From Leucocoprinus leucothites (Eukaryota > Basidiomycota > Agaricomycetes > Agaricales > Agaricaceae), in the NCBI GenBank assembly GCA_013368445.1, contig JAACJO010000032.1:186001-250000 (forward strand): a stretch of 64,000 bases of DNA, in the 5' to 3' direction. The notes beneath the pieces are model-generated. The model saw nothing but the letters and a program-made list of their open reading frames with translations. It was not told the origin of the DNA and ran no database searches. Below are positions 46,552 to 57,199 of this stretch, one piece after another. Numbering within the stretch: the stretch's first letter is position 1; every line of letters starts with the position of its first letter. Position numbers and translations under genes: made by a program.

Positions 46552-47216
46552 TGTTATGTATATTGATTATATCTAGCATTTGTTCCATCTACAATACAAA
46601 GTTGATATTAGCTTTACTTAAGTAATATTGCAATTATGTTTTCCCTTCTATTTGTTATTGTTTTCTTTAGTTTGTTTACTTTGTCTCATTATGACTCATT
46701 ACAATTTGTTTGGTTTCATTTACATTTTGATGACATGTAATTATTAAATATAGCTGTGCTATATTTGGACTTACCTTGTGATCAATCAGATGATCAAAGA
46801 AGAAACTTCTTTAGAAGAACTTGTAAAGCTTCTTTGACAGATCACGTCTTATATAGTTTAATTAGCATTAAGGAAGCTGTACACTTCTCTTCTTTCATTA
46901 GAAGCCCTTAGCCCTAGTTAATATTAGATACAGACTTGTATCATATATAAGTCATCAACATCCACCAAGGAGAAACATTGTTTCTACTTAGTTAGGTGGA
47001 GACTCAATACGAGCCTTTATCTAAACAAAGTCAAATTGAACTTAAGCCCTAAGATTTCAATTACTAAAGTCTTAACTCTATAATCACCATATTATAACTC
47101 TGACTTTGTAAATGACTTTGTTGCTTACCAAGAAGGAGTCCCCTTTGATAAGATCTACTTGATACTTATCGCGCCAGCTTAGGACTGGGCCGGCGTCACT
47201 ATAACATTAAGTAGAA
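46552..47216 (+). repeat. Gypsy-3 5' LTR
   Basis: 665 bp, TGTTATGTATATTG to GTCACTATAACA. It matches the 3' LTR at 54779-55418 (640 bp) with scattered substitutions and a few short indels, so the insertion is not recent. Related LTRs lie inverted at 57962 and 61087. Confidence 0.93.
46944..46950 (+). promoter_or_regulatory. TATA box in the Gypsy-3 5' LTR
   Basis: TATATAA lies about 30 bp upstream of position 46980, which fits transcription starting at the GTTTCTACTTA segment that is complementary to the primer-binding site. Confidence 0.6.
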
Positions 47217-47217
47217 A

Positions 47218-47228
47218 CGATCCTTCTC
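47218..47228 (+). other. Self-priming primer-binding site of Gypsy-3
   Basis: TAAGTAGAAAC begins 2 bases after the 5' LTR and is exactly complementary over 11 nt to GTTTCTACTTA at 46980-46990 within the LTR. In the Tf1/sushi group the first 11 nt or so of the transcript fold back as primer. I saw no tRNA-like complement instead. Confidence 0.65.
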
Positions 47229-47773
47229 TGTTAGCACAGAGCCACTACTTTGCCCAGTAACCCAACAACATTGCAAACACTGTTGATTTGGGTTATCGCG
47301 GTTATCGCACAAGCTGTCCCAAAACTATTGTGCATAACAACGAAGAGAGGGTCAACACACATTGCCAACTAGTGGAATAGTTGAGGATCACTCTTATTGA
47401 TCTGAGCAATTACCCACACTCTTAAAACATTTGGAGGCTTGTGAGAGCTAAGGTCTTTGTACCTAAATCTCAAATAAGATACCAGACCCAAGGGTAGATA
47501 CTTGGAAGGGAGAAATTTGCCAGAAGAATAGGCATATCTCTGAAGATTACCAGACCCAAGGGTAAATACTCAGAAGACAGTTTATCTGCTGAGAGTCTTA
47601 AGAGACTATAAATACACAGTCCTAGTGACTATAAAGGTGAGTCCAAAGTGACTATAAACTAATTTTCCAATCATGGCAGAATCAAACTGCAAGTGTGATA
47701 ATTGTCTTAAGGACAATCTTCTATTTAAGACCATACCAGGTGTCTCCTTAGGCACCCATAGTCACAATCCACA

Positions 47774-49954
47774 ATGGATGAAGAACAGTTCCTTAGAGAA
47801 CATTTTCCCAAATCAGCCTATGATTCAATCTTCAGTGAATCAGGGAAACACAGAGTCTGGAAGAGCAAAGAAACAAAGAAGCTCTACTACAACAAAGGAA
47901 AAGACGTCTATTATGTCCCTGCCAAGGCTGAATACACAGTTCGATGAGAATTCCAAAAATACCATGGAAAGCAACTCATTGAAGCAGTCAAAGAACAAGT
48001 CACACAAGGAGCTGATCCAGAAAGACTTGACTCATTTACCTCAAGACAATTCCAAGAGGAAATCGAAAGAAACCCCTCAGAACAACCCTTCCACATCCCA
48101 GATACCCCTGCAGAATCCAGCAGGACCATCAAATCAATTGTCAATGCAACCCCAAGAATTGGAGAAACCTCACAAGAAAATAATTCAGAGCCCAGAGTTG
48201 ACACTCCAAGCTCAGAAGAATCTGAACCTGACAAAGAAGACAAAGAAGAAGATGAAGAAGGAACAGATAGTGGAGAAAGAAGCCAACAGGAATCTGAAGG
48301 AAATTGAACTGAAGAGGAAGCAGAAGAACTTGCTAGGGCAATCGATAATCTCAAACTCAAATCCCCAGAAAAGCCCAGAGTTGATAGACCCCCTTCTTAC
48401 ACCTCAAGCCTAGCCCTTGGACATAGCCCAAGGTTCCTCAGTCCCATTACGAACCCTATCCCCTTTAGCTTTACCAATACCCCCACCGGTATTGCCAGTA
48501 CCAGTACCCTACCAGCAACCAATCCCAACATTGCTACAGCCAGTACTACCATCACCGTACCTGCTAACACCCAACCAAAAGGGAAAGCAAAGGCAGCTGT
48601 CACCAACACAGGAGGTTCTTCAAATTGAAGAAGCCCCACACCACCACCACCAAGACCACAGGGAGGACCACCAAGTCCCAGAGGTAATCTGCCTGGAGGA
48701 CCAGGAGGACCAGGAGGAGGACCACCAAATCCTAATCCAAGCCCCCCACCAAATCCAATGGCACAACCTCAAGCAGGATTCCAACTCAAATTCCCAAAGC
48801 CCAACAGGTTTGATGACAACCCCAGCTATTACAGACCATGGATGGCCAAAGTCAAACTCTACTTCAACTCATATGGTGTCACAGATGACCAATCAAGAAT
48901 CAACTACACCCTTGGATTACTCGATGGAGCTGCCAAGTTATGGCAACAGGATTACAGACTTAGTCAAGCAACTGCAGCTACCCAAGCAGGATACACCCCA
49001 CACACCTTTGACGAGTTTAAGAATGCACTTGAACAGTCATTCGCTCCAACACAGCAGAGCTTTGAGGCTGAAAGAGAGCTCCGCTATTATAGACAACAAA
49101 GCAAATACATCAAGGAGTACATCACCAATTTTTCCATCCTTGCCTCATGTGCAGGACTTACTGACAGCACTTCTCTCCAATCCTACTTTGCCAAAGGACT
49201 CGACAACAATGTCAGATTTGAAGCAATTCAAGCTGACCCCCAAACCCTTGCAGAGTGGAAAACTGCTGCAAGACAAGCATACAAAGTTGTCCAAGAACAA
49301 AAGAGATACCGCATTGGAAATTCTACTCCAGGATCTTCAAATAGATCAAGAAAGACCAAAAAGAATAGTAGACAATACAGATCCCAACCACAATATAATG
49401 ATATCCATAATCAACCCATATCTAGACCCAGACGATCCGAGTGGGACATGGATATCGACAGAATATCAAGAGGAATTTACTGATTATCAGTCAAAGATGA
49501 TCAGGAAACAGATGACGGAGGTATATATGAACTTGGCACAGAGGATGATGATAATCCTGAAGAAGAGGAGAGTGAAGGAGAAGGCATCAATGAAATGTAC
49601 AATGAAGGACCAAGCAACACAGACAGAGATGTCTATGGTTCACTATACTCCCACATCATCAATAATGTTCTCACCAACAAACAGAGAGTTGCACTCAAGA
49701 GAGGAGAATGTTTCTTCTGCCACAAGAAAGGACATTTCACTAAATCTTGTCCGGCAAGGAAGGTTTGGTTTAAGTCAACAGGAAAGACAAACATAGGACA
49801 GAAGTTGATGCAGAAGTCCAAGCCCAAACCAAAACAGGGGAATTGTAGACCTTTCAAGCCTAAAAGGAAAGATCCCAATGCTATGGTCTATGAAATAGAT
49901 CAAGCTAGTGACGAAGATGATCCATTTCAAGAATACTCAAATGAAAATTTTTGA
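47774..49954 (+). pseudogene. Gypsy-3 gag
   Basis: The working frame starts at ATG 47774 (MDEEQFLREHFPKSAYDS). A basic, then acidic N-terminal region is followed by a Pro/Gly-rich stretch (about 48640-48750), the Ty3-type capsid core (48790-49320; KPNRFDDNPSYYRPWMAKVK, LDGAAKLWQQDYR, FAPTQQSFEAERELRYYRQQ) and one zinc knuckle CFFCHKKGHFTKSC (about 49710-49751). In-frame stops, including TGA after EYTVR and TGA after SRGIY, interrupt it. It ends at a TGA at 49952-49954 overlapping pol in the -1 frame. Confidence 0.85.
49945..49951 (+). promoter_or_regulatory. Candidate -1 frameshift heptamer at the gag stop
   Basis: A AAT TTT lies in the gag frame immediately before the TGA, fitting the X XXY YYZ rule. 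A -1 slip here enters the pol frame exactly (TTG AGT ACT). A downstream pseudoknot was not assessed. Confidence 0.55.
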
Positions 49955-52900
49955 GTACTCATGAAGATCAGATAGATGTCATTGATCTTCAATCAAACAA
50001 AGGATTAACAGTACATGTACCAATATTGCTCCATACAACTAGAGCAAAACACAGCCTACAAGCACTACTCAATTCAGGAGCAAGTGGAGAATTCATTGAC
50101 CCACAACTAGTCGACACTTACAACCTGCTGAAATTCAAAATGAAAAAGGCAATCAAGGTCCATAATGCTGACAGAACACAAAACTTATCAGGAAGTTGTA
50201 CTCACTATACAAAATTAAAAATAGAAGTGAACAACAAAATTATGACAATCTCTCCAAGAATAGTCAAACTTGGATCAAACCAACTATTCTTAGGAATCAC
50301 ATGGTTAAAGAGATTTAACCCTGATGTTGATTGGCAGAAACTGTCATTATGTTGGCAAGATGAAAACTCAAACACAATCAAATTAACTAAAGCAAAGACT
50401 GATTCCATCAATCAGTTATATTATGAAATCAATGTGAAATCTAACACATCACAACAACTTCACAATTCGGCTACTAAACCTAAATGGGAATCAGACCCTA
50501 TGAAAGCCATACCTAAGAAATTTCATCAGTTTCTCAAAGTCTTCAACAAAGACGAATCTGAGAAATTACCACCCAGACACCCTTGGGATCACAAAATCGA
50601 GACTATACCCAAATTTGAACCCAAACACATGCCAGTTTATCACCTGACACCTCAGGAGAGAACTGAACTTGACAAATTCATTTCTGAAAACCTATGAAAG
50701 GGATATATTCGGAAATCCAAATCACCTATGGCCTCTTCTTTCTTCTTTGTAGGAAAGAAAGGAGGAGACTTACACCCATGTCAAGACTATTGATTCCTTA
50801 ACAAGAATATGATAAAGAATGCTCACCCAATACTGAGCATATCACAAATCATGGATAAACTCAAAGGATCTAATTGGTTTACCAAGTTAGATGTCCGACT
50901 AGGATACAATAATGTCCAAATCCATGAAGGACATGAATGGAAAGTGGCATTCTGCACCCCTAATGGGTTATATGAACCTACAGTCATGTTCTTCGGAATG
51001 ACAAATTCACCCACTACTTTCCAATCCATGATGAATCATATATTCAAAGACCTTACTGAGAAAGCCAGAGTCATTATCTACATAGATGATATCCTTATCC
51101 ATGTGAAAACAAAAGAACAACTCGAAAGACTTACTAAACAAGTCTTGAAGATTCTACAACAGAACAAGTTGTATTTAAAGACTGAGAAATGCGAATTCGA
51201 GAAGCAATGTCTAGAATATCTCGGAGTTATCATAACTCCTGACTCTAATGAGATGGACCCAATCAAACTAAAAGGAATACAGGATTGGCCTGTACCTAAG
51301 TCTGTCTGAAATATCAGACAGTTTATTGGTTTCTGCAACTTCTATCAAAAATTCATCCATAACTTCTCAGCTATCACACAACCACTTAATGCATTACTTT
51401 GAAAAACCACAAAATTTGAATGGAACCCAGAAGCACAGAAAAGCTTTGAGAAGCTAAAGGAACAATTCCTTAAGCAACCTATACTACAAATAGTTGACAA
51501 ATCAAAGCCATTCAAAATCGAATGTGATGCATCAGCATTTGCTACCAGTGCAGTGTTACTCCAAAGAGATTCAAATGGAGATAAACACCCTGTGGCTTAC
51601 TATTCACAAACCCTTAACCCTGCTGAACAAAACTATCATGTGTCTGACCAAGAATTCCTTGCTATTATTAGAGCACTAAAGGAATGGCAACACTACCTCA
51701 AAGGATCAGCACACCCTATCATCATATGGTCTGATCATGAGAATCTGACCAGATGGCGAGAACCACAACAATTAAACTGACACCAAGCAAGATGGATACT
51801 ATACATGACACACTTCCATTACTCCATAAAGCACTTGGCTGGAAACAAAAATACTCTTGCTGATGCACTCAGCAGATGACCTGATTTAGTACCAGAAGGA
51901 AAGGATAACAAAGATCTAGTTGCAATTCCATCAGAAAAATTCATTAAATTCCTTTCTGAGGAAATCACACAACAAAATTAAAAATAACCAAATGAAGATC
52001 ACCCCTTCTGAAAGATTTACTGAAGACAATGGCACCTATAAATATCAGGGAAGACATGTGATACCTGAAGATGCCGAACTCAAAAGAAGTCTTCTACAAC
52101 GTATACATGATCATGAGACATCAGAGCACCCAGGAACAGCTGAAACATTCTGTAAACTATCTAAATTAGTTTACTGGCCTGGAATGAACACATATGTTCA
52201 GAACTACGTCAAAGGATGCCCCACTTGTCAACAATACAAAATAAACCATCATCTGGTTAAACCACCAATGCAACCAATCAAAGGCCCTTCTTCTACAAGG
52301 CCCTTTTCCCAAATATCCATGGATCTAATCACTGATCTACCACCTGACAATGGCTATGATTGTATATTGTCCATAGTGGACCATGGACTTATGAAAGGGA
52401 TAATTCTAACTCCAACAAAGAAGACAGTAAATGCCAATGGCATTGCTGAAATTCCTATTGACAAAGTATTTTCAAAATATGGAACACCCAACAAAATAAT
52501 CTCAGATCAAGATCCACAATTTGCTGCTAAATCAATGCAAAAACTATATGAAAAACTCAATATTACACCAGCCCTGTCTACAGCATATCATCCACAGACA
52601 GATGGTACTACTGAAAGATATAATCAAGAAATCGAGTTTTATTTAGCAGTTTACACATCACAAAATCCAACCATATGGAAACAGGCACTTCCAATGATTG
52701 AATTCATACACAATACGAAACCCCATTCTGGAAGAAAACACTCACCATACGAATTAATCTTAGGATACAACCCATAAGCATTTATCTCAGACAAAGAAAC
52801 AGACACACCTTCTATCGATGAGAAGTCTTTATTCTTAGACCAAGTTCAAGAAGCAGCTTTAGAGGCACGTGAACGAACATGTCTAATGATGGCTCAATGA

Positions 52901-53362
52901 AAGAACCAACCTTGGATGCCATTCAAAGTAGGAGACCAAGTTTGGTTAGATAACTGAAATCTCCCTTTGCCCTATGCTTCTAAGAAGCTTAATCAATGAA
53001 GAGAAGGTCCCTTTACTATTATGAGAAAAACCTCCCCAGTAAACTATGAACTCAAACTACCACCAAAGTGGAAAATTCACAACAAGTTCCATGCCTCACT
53101 TCTCATGCCAGTCACTGAGAATGACATATATAGGAAACACAACCCTAAACCACCACCTATTCTTGTATCTGGAGAAGAACAATACGAAGTCAAAGCAGTC
53201 CTAAACCATAGAACTCACAGACTATGTTCTGGAACAAAAATAGAATACCTAATACGTTGGAAAGGATACGGACCAACTGAAGACTCATGGGAACCAGAGA
53301 AAAATCTTGAAAATTCAAAAGAAATTATTCAAGAGTATAAAACCCAACACAATCTCTCTTAA
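49951..53362 (+). pseudogene. Gypsy-3 pol: PR-RT-RH-IN-chromodomain
   Basis: The protease motif reads ALLNSGASGEFID, with Asn (50071-50073, after CTC) for the catalytic Asp. The reverse transcriptase (about 50700-51300) keeps YIDD. RNase H keeps Asp in ECDASAFA and WSDHENL. The integrase (about 52080-52780) has a zinc-binding HDHETSEHPG...CPTCQQYK and keeps SMDLITDLP, SDQDPQFA and TTERYNQE. The GPF module follows, and a chromodomain (53184-53350; YLIRWKGYGPTEDSWEPE) ends it. Stops after ENL, CQDY, SV, LL, LN and SR are all TGA, and later ones near 52.8-53.0 kb are three TGA and one TAA. The frame is collinear with little or no indel. Confidence 0.9.
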
Positions 53363-53378
53363 ATATTCCCCAGCTTCA

Positions 53379-54728
53379 ATGACTACTCCAGAAGTCAGTG
53401 AACAACCAACAGTCCCAGTTTTTGGAACTATTATTTGCAAATCGCCCTCACCTCTTACTCCTCCCATTACACTGACCAACACCATCAACAATGCAAACAA
53501 GGTCGAAGAAAGTCTTGATCTTGCCCCATCGCAAGAACAAAGCACCACTTCCCCTGCTGGAGATAGTACAGGCAGAGATACTAAGAGTGAAAACTCTTCA
53601 CCCTATAAGGAGAATGCCATCCTATAACGTGCATTTCTTCGAAAACAGACAGCCATTGACTTTCTGTCTGCCTATGGCAGCAATCCTAGACTCACTTCAT
53701 ATGTCTACAACATTGGGAATCGCCTTGATGCTCTCGCTTCTGCACAAAGTGAGTACAAGTGTCTCCAGGAAGAAATGGACTTCTACATTGGTGACCTAGC
53801 ATGCCATATCCCTCAGGGTCCCTATACTCTGAACATCATCAGACGCATCCAATGCACTGACCCAGATGGAAATTACTTTGCTATGCTCAACCATCAACAA
53901 ACTCCAAATGGACATTCATTGCATCCTGAGTGCCCCTCAACTAATGACAAAGGAGAAACTACCTCTCCTAGTGTCAAACCTCAACAATGTGATGATGTGG
54001 CTACACACAATGCCATATTACCGAGTACACCCCCTCCAATGCCTACTAATAAGCCTCGTTGAAATACCAATTGAGATGCGACTCAGCCTGGATGTACTAG
54101 TTGAACCTGCAACATATGTCATGGAGTGGGTCATATCAAGATGCTTTGCCTGGGATATCATTGCACCTGGTGCAACACTTTTGCCCCCAGCCATTTCACC
54201 AAGTATTGTTCCTGAAATCCTTATAAAGGAATTGCTCAACAGGACCTACCCCCAGTTGCCCTGGCAGCACTTTCCATTACCGAGGGAGTCAATGCCACCA
54301 AGGCTCTTGCTCTGCAGTCCATCTCCGGACCTACCAGAGTACAGCCCAGATAGCCCAGTGTATCAACCAGCAATCACTGCACCCCCATCACCGATGCTGT
54401 CGGACTTTGATCCAAACAACATAATCCAACATCCACAGCTGTTAACACTACCACTCTCAGCCCCACCTACAGCCCTCCTTTTACACCGAGACAAGGCCGT
54501 AAACCCACACCATGAGGATGACAGTATGGTCGTCCCCAGACCTCAGTCTATTCCTCCCATCCAAACCATCAAGGATACAGTCTGAATGGACATCCCCATC
54601 ATGGTGGAACTACTTGCATCCATGAGGGAGAATGCCCTCTTACACCCCCATATGAAGATTGCAATTACAAATCTTATTACAATGATGAAGCCAACTTCAA
54701 CATAGATGGTGAAGGTAATTTACCTTAG
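53379..54728 (+). pseudogene. Gypsy-3 ORF3, extra ORF with zinc knuckles
   Basis: A 450-codon frame runs from ATG 53379 (MTTPEVSEQPTVPVFG) to TAG 54726-54728, between pol and the polypurine tract. It has one TAA (53625-53627), several TGA and one or two TAG in frame, and no indel. The start is Ser/Thr/Pro-rich, followed by a conserved-looking region (AIDFLSAYGSNPRLTSYVY, RIQCTDPDGNYFAML) and two Cys/His clusters at 54108-54209: CNICHGVGHIKMLC, then CTWCNTFAPSHFTKYC. The tail is Pro/Ser-rich. It is not part of standard gypsy pol and has no assigned function. The first knuckle resembles gag RNA-binding knuckles, so an RNA-binding accessory protein is my guess. Confidence 0.65.
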
Positions 54729-54765
54729 TGACTTAGATAGTTACTAAGATGTGGACATCTTAGCT

Positions 54766-54778
54766 AGGAAAGAGATAA
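54766..54778 (+). other. Gypsy-3 polypurine tract
   Basis: AGGAAAGAGATAA directly precedes the TGTTATG of the 3' LTR, the expected plus-strand primer position. Confidence 0.65.
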
Positions 54779-55418
54779 TGTTATGTATATTGATTATATC
54801 TAGCATTTGTTCCATCTACAATACAAAGTCAATATTAGCTTTACTTAAGTAATATTGCAATTATGTTTTCCCTTCTATTTGTTATTATTTTCTTTACTTT
54901 GTTTACTTTGTTTCGTTATGACTCATTACGATTTGTTTGGTTTTATTTACATTTTGATGACATGTGATTATTAAATATAGCTGTGCTATATTTGGACTTA
55001 CCTTGTGATCAATCAGATGATCAAAGAAGAACTTCTAAAGCTTCTTTGACAGATCGTGTCTTATATAGTTTAATTAGCATTAAGGAAGCTGTACACTTCT
55101 CTTCTTTCATTAGAAGCCCTTAGCCCTAGTTAATATTAGATACAGACTTGTATTGTATATAAGTCATCAACATCCACCAAGTAGAAACATTGTTTCTACT
55201 TGGTTAGGTGGAGACTCAATATGAGCCTTTATCTAAACAAAGTTGAATTGAACTTAAGCCCTAAGATTTCAATTACTAAAGTCTTAACTCTATAATCACT
55301 GTATTATAACTCTGACTTTGTAAATGACTTTGTCGCTTACTGAGAAGGAGTCCCCTTTGATAAGATCTACTTGATACTTATTGCACCAGCTTAGGACTAG
55401 GCCGGCATCACTATAACA
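54779..55418 (+). repeat. Gypsy-3 3' LTR
   Basis: 640 bp, TGTTATGTATATTG to CATCACTATAACA, paired with the 5' LTR. Confidence 0.93.
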
Positions 55419-55423
55419 ATGTA

Positions 55424-57100
55424 ACCTTGAGGCTGAAGAGCTCAAGGAAGTTGCTGCCATAAGACAGCCAATACTGACAAGGATCAAACCCAGTGTTTGA
55501 TTGGGAAACCCAAAACCAAGGGTCCTACCCTTGGCAATTTATTAACTGCACCAAAGTCAAGTGAGGTGTTCTCACTTGAACATGATGACCTCATTGGAAG
55601 GATCACTGCTGGATACAGCAGTGACACACTAATGAAGGTAATAAAAGAAAGCCCAGAGAAGTATAAGGACTTCTCTGTTGATAACTGTGGTGTGATCTTA
55701 AAAAAGAACACACATGGTGAAGAGGCTGTTTGCATACCAAATGACTGTTCAATCATAACCAAGCTCATTACCAAATGCCACAAGGTAATTGGGCACTTTG
55801 GTGAACAGCAAACAGCAGAGTATGTTTGCCACTATTATTGGTGGCCATCCCTAGCAAATGATTATTGTACATTTTGTAAAACATGTGAGCTCTGCACACA
55901 TACAAAGGCATCAACCACAAAACCTAGCAGTGAATTACATTCACTGCCAGTACCAATTAAACCATGGGATGGCATTGGAATGGACTTTATTGGTCCATTC
56001 TCTGAATCCAAAGGTTACAATTACCTCTAGGTAGTGTTGTGTCAAATGACCAGCATGGTGCACTTAATTCCAGTGCACACAACTATGATAGCTAGTGAGC
56101 TATTGTGGGTATACCTCCAGGATATAGTTCACTTGTACAGGCTACCAAGCATGATCATAAGCAATCATGATTCAAAGTTCACATTGACTTGGTGGAAGGA
56201 GCTCCACAAGTTGCTGGGCTCTGATCTATTAATGTCAACTTCTTTCCATCTGCAAACAGATGGGCAAGTTGAACATATGAATAGGAATATCAGCCAGATA
56301 TTCCATGCTGCAGTCCAATATGACCAAAAGAACTGGGTTGATAAGGCACCTTTAGTTGAGTTTGCAATTAACTCAAGTATCTCAGCTACCACCAAGTTTG
56401 CTCCCTTTGAGCTAAACTATGGGCTCATCCCATCTATGATCCAGGATGTCAGATCAGCAAGTACCATTCACAAAGGCATTAAGGCCTTTGCTGAATCTGC
56501 TCTGCTAAATATAGCTGAGGTGCATGATGCCATTATCAAGTCTTGAGTTTTCCAAACTCAAAATGCCAACAAATGCCAGGGCACAGAACCTGATATTGTG
56601 AAAGGTAGCTTAGTCTTCCTTTCTACAAAAAATTTGAATATACCAAAGGACAGAGCTAGAAAGCTCTGCCCAAAATTTATTGGACCATACAAAGTTCTGG
56701 AGTGTAACCCTGAAGCATCCAACTACACACTGGCACTGCCCCAGGCTCTCCTGAACAGGAGGATATACCCCAAATTCCATGTGAGCTTGCTCAGACTATT
56801 TCACAAGTCTGATGACTTACACTTTCCAGACCATTCACACCTGGAGCCATATGATTTTGGCTTTGATGACAAACATAAATGGTTTGTTGATGAAATAATT
56901 GGCCATCAGGTCACACATGATGGCAGCATTGAGTTCAAGGTTTGTTAGAGCCTTGGAGATACCACATGGGAACCCTCTCAGCATTGTGAGGACCTAACAG
57001 CTCTGGACTGATATCTAGAGCTGCATGGAGTCTGTGAGGTTCAGTCTCTGGGATGGCGGAATCACCCTTCCAAAAGGGAAAGGAGAAACTAATTAGTAGT
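55424..57100 (+). pseudogene. Gypsy-2 integrase and chromodomain
   Basis: This continues Gypsy-2 pol after the Gypsy-3 insertion. The zinc-binding region (HKVIGHFGEQQTAEYVC...CKTCELC) is followed by the core, with Asp kept in GMDFIGPF. The second site reads ISNHDSKF, with Asn (56163-56165, after AGC) for Asp. The region PLVEFAINSSISATT and a GPYKV module (about 56690) lead to a chromodomain-like tail (56880-57040; VDEIIGHQVTHDGSIEFKV, SLGDTTWEPSQ). Stops include TAG near 56030, TGA near 56545 and TAG near 56947. A frameshift lies close to the Gypsy-3 junction. Confidence 0.85.
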
Positions 57101-57199
57101 GATTAGCTTCAACCCTGAAGATCAAGCTTGCACTTAGAAAAACAGGAGGTGAAATTCACCTCTCCTTTCTTTCTTCCCCAACCATCACCATGAAAGGAC

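Larger units (their letters stand above)
46552..55418 (+). mobile_element. Gypsy-3, full-length chromovirus (8.9 kb)
   Basis: This is a complete Ty3/gypsy chromovirus inside Gypsy-2: 5' LTR, primer-binding site, gag, pol with chromodomain, an extra ORF, polypurine tract and 3' LTR. The flanks ATGTG (46547-46551) and ATGTA (55419-55423) are a 5-bp duplication with one change. The order and chromodomain fit the Tf1/sushi-like group. All ORFs carry nonsense codons, so it is no longer autonomous. Confidence 0.92.

Noticed and set aside
47911..48360. 149-codon Ser-rich minus-strand frame
   Set aside because: Antisense of the acidic/Ser-rich part of Gypsy-3 gag. No independent support.
47673..48413. 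Alternative gag start MAESNCKCDNC
   Set aside because: It opens in a different frame from the capsid core. The ATG at 47774 is in frame. The upstream ATG could be a leader ORF or mark a frameshift, but I could not show it is the true start.
48417..49796. 459-codon open frame overlapping Gypsy-3 gag
   Set aside because: It is a shadow. The overlapping frame carries the gag capsid core and zinc knuckle, while this one is low-complexity Pro/Gln text with no motif.
53866..54585. 239-codon frame after Gypsy-3 pol
   Set aside because: The competing frame holds the zinc knuckles and the continuous 450-codon ORF3. This one is a shadow kept open by chance.
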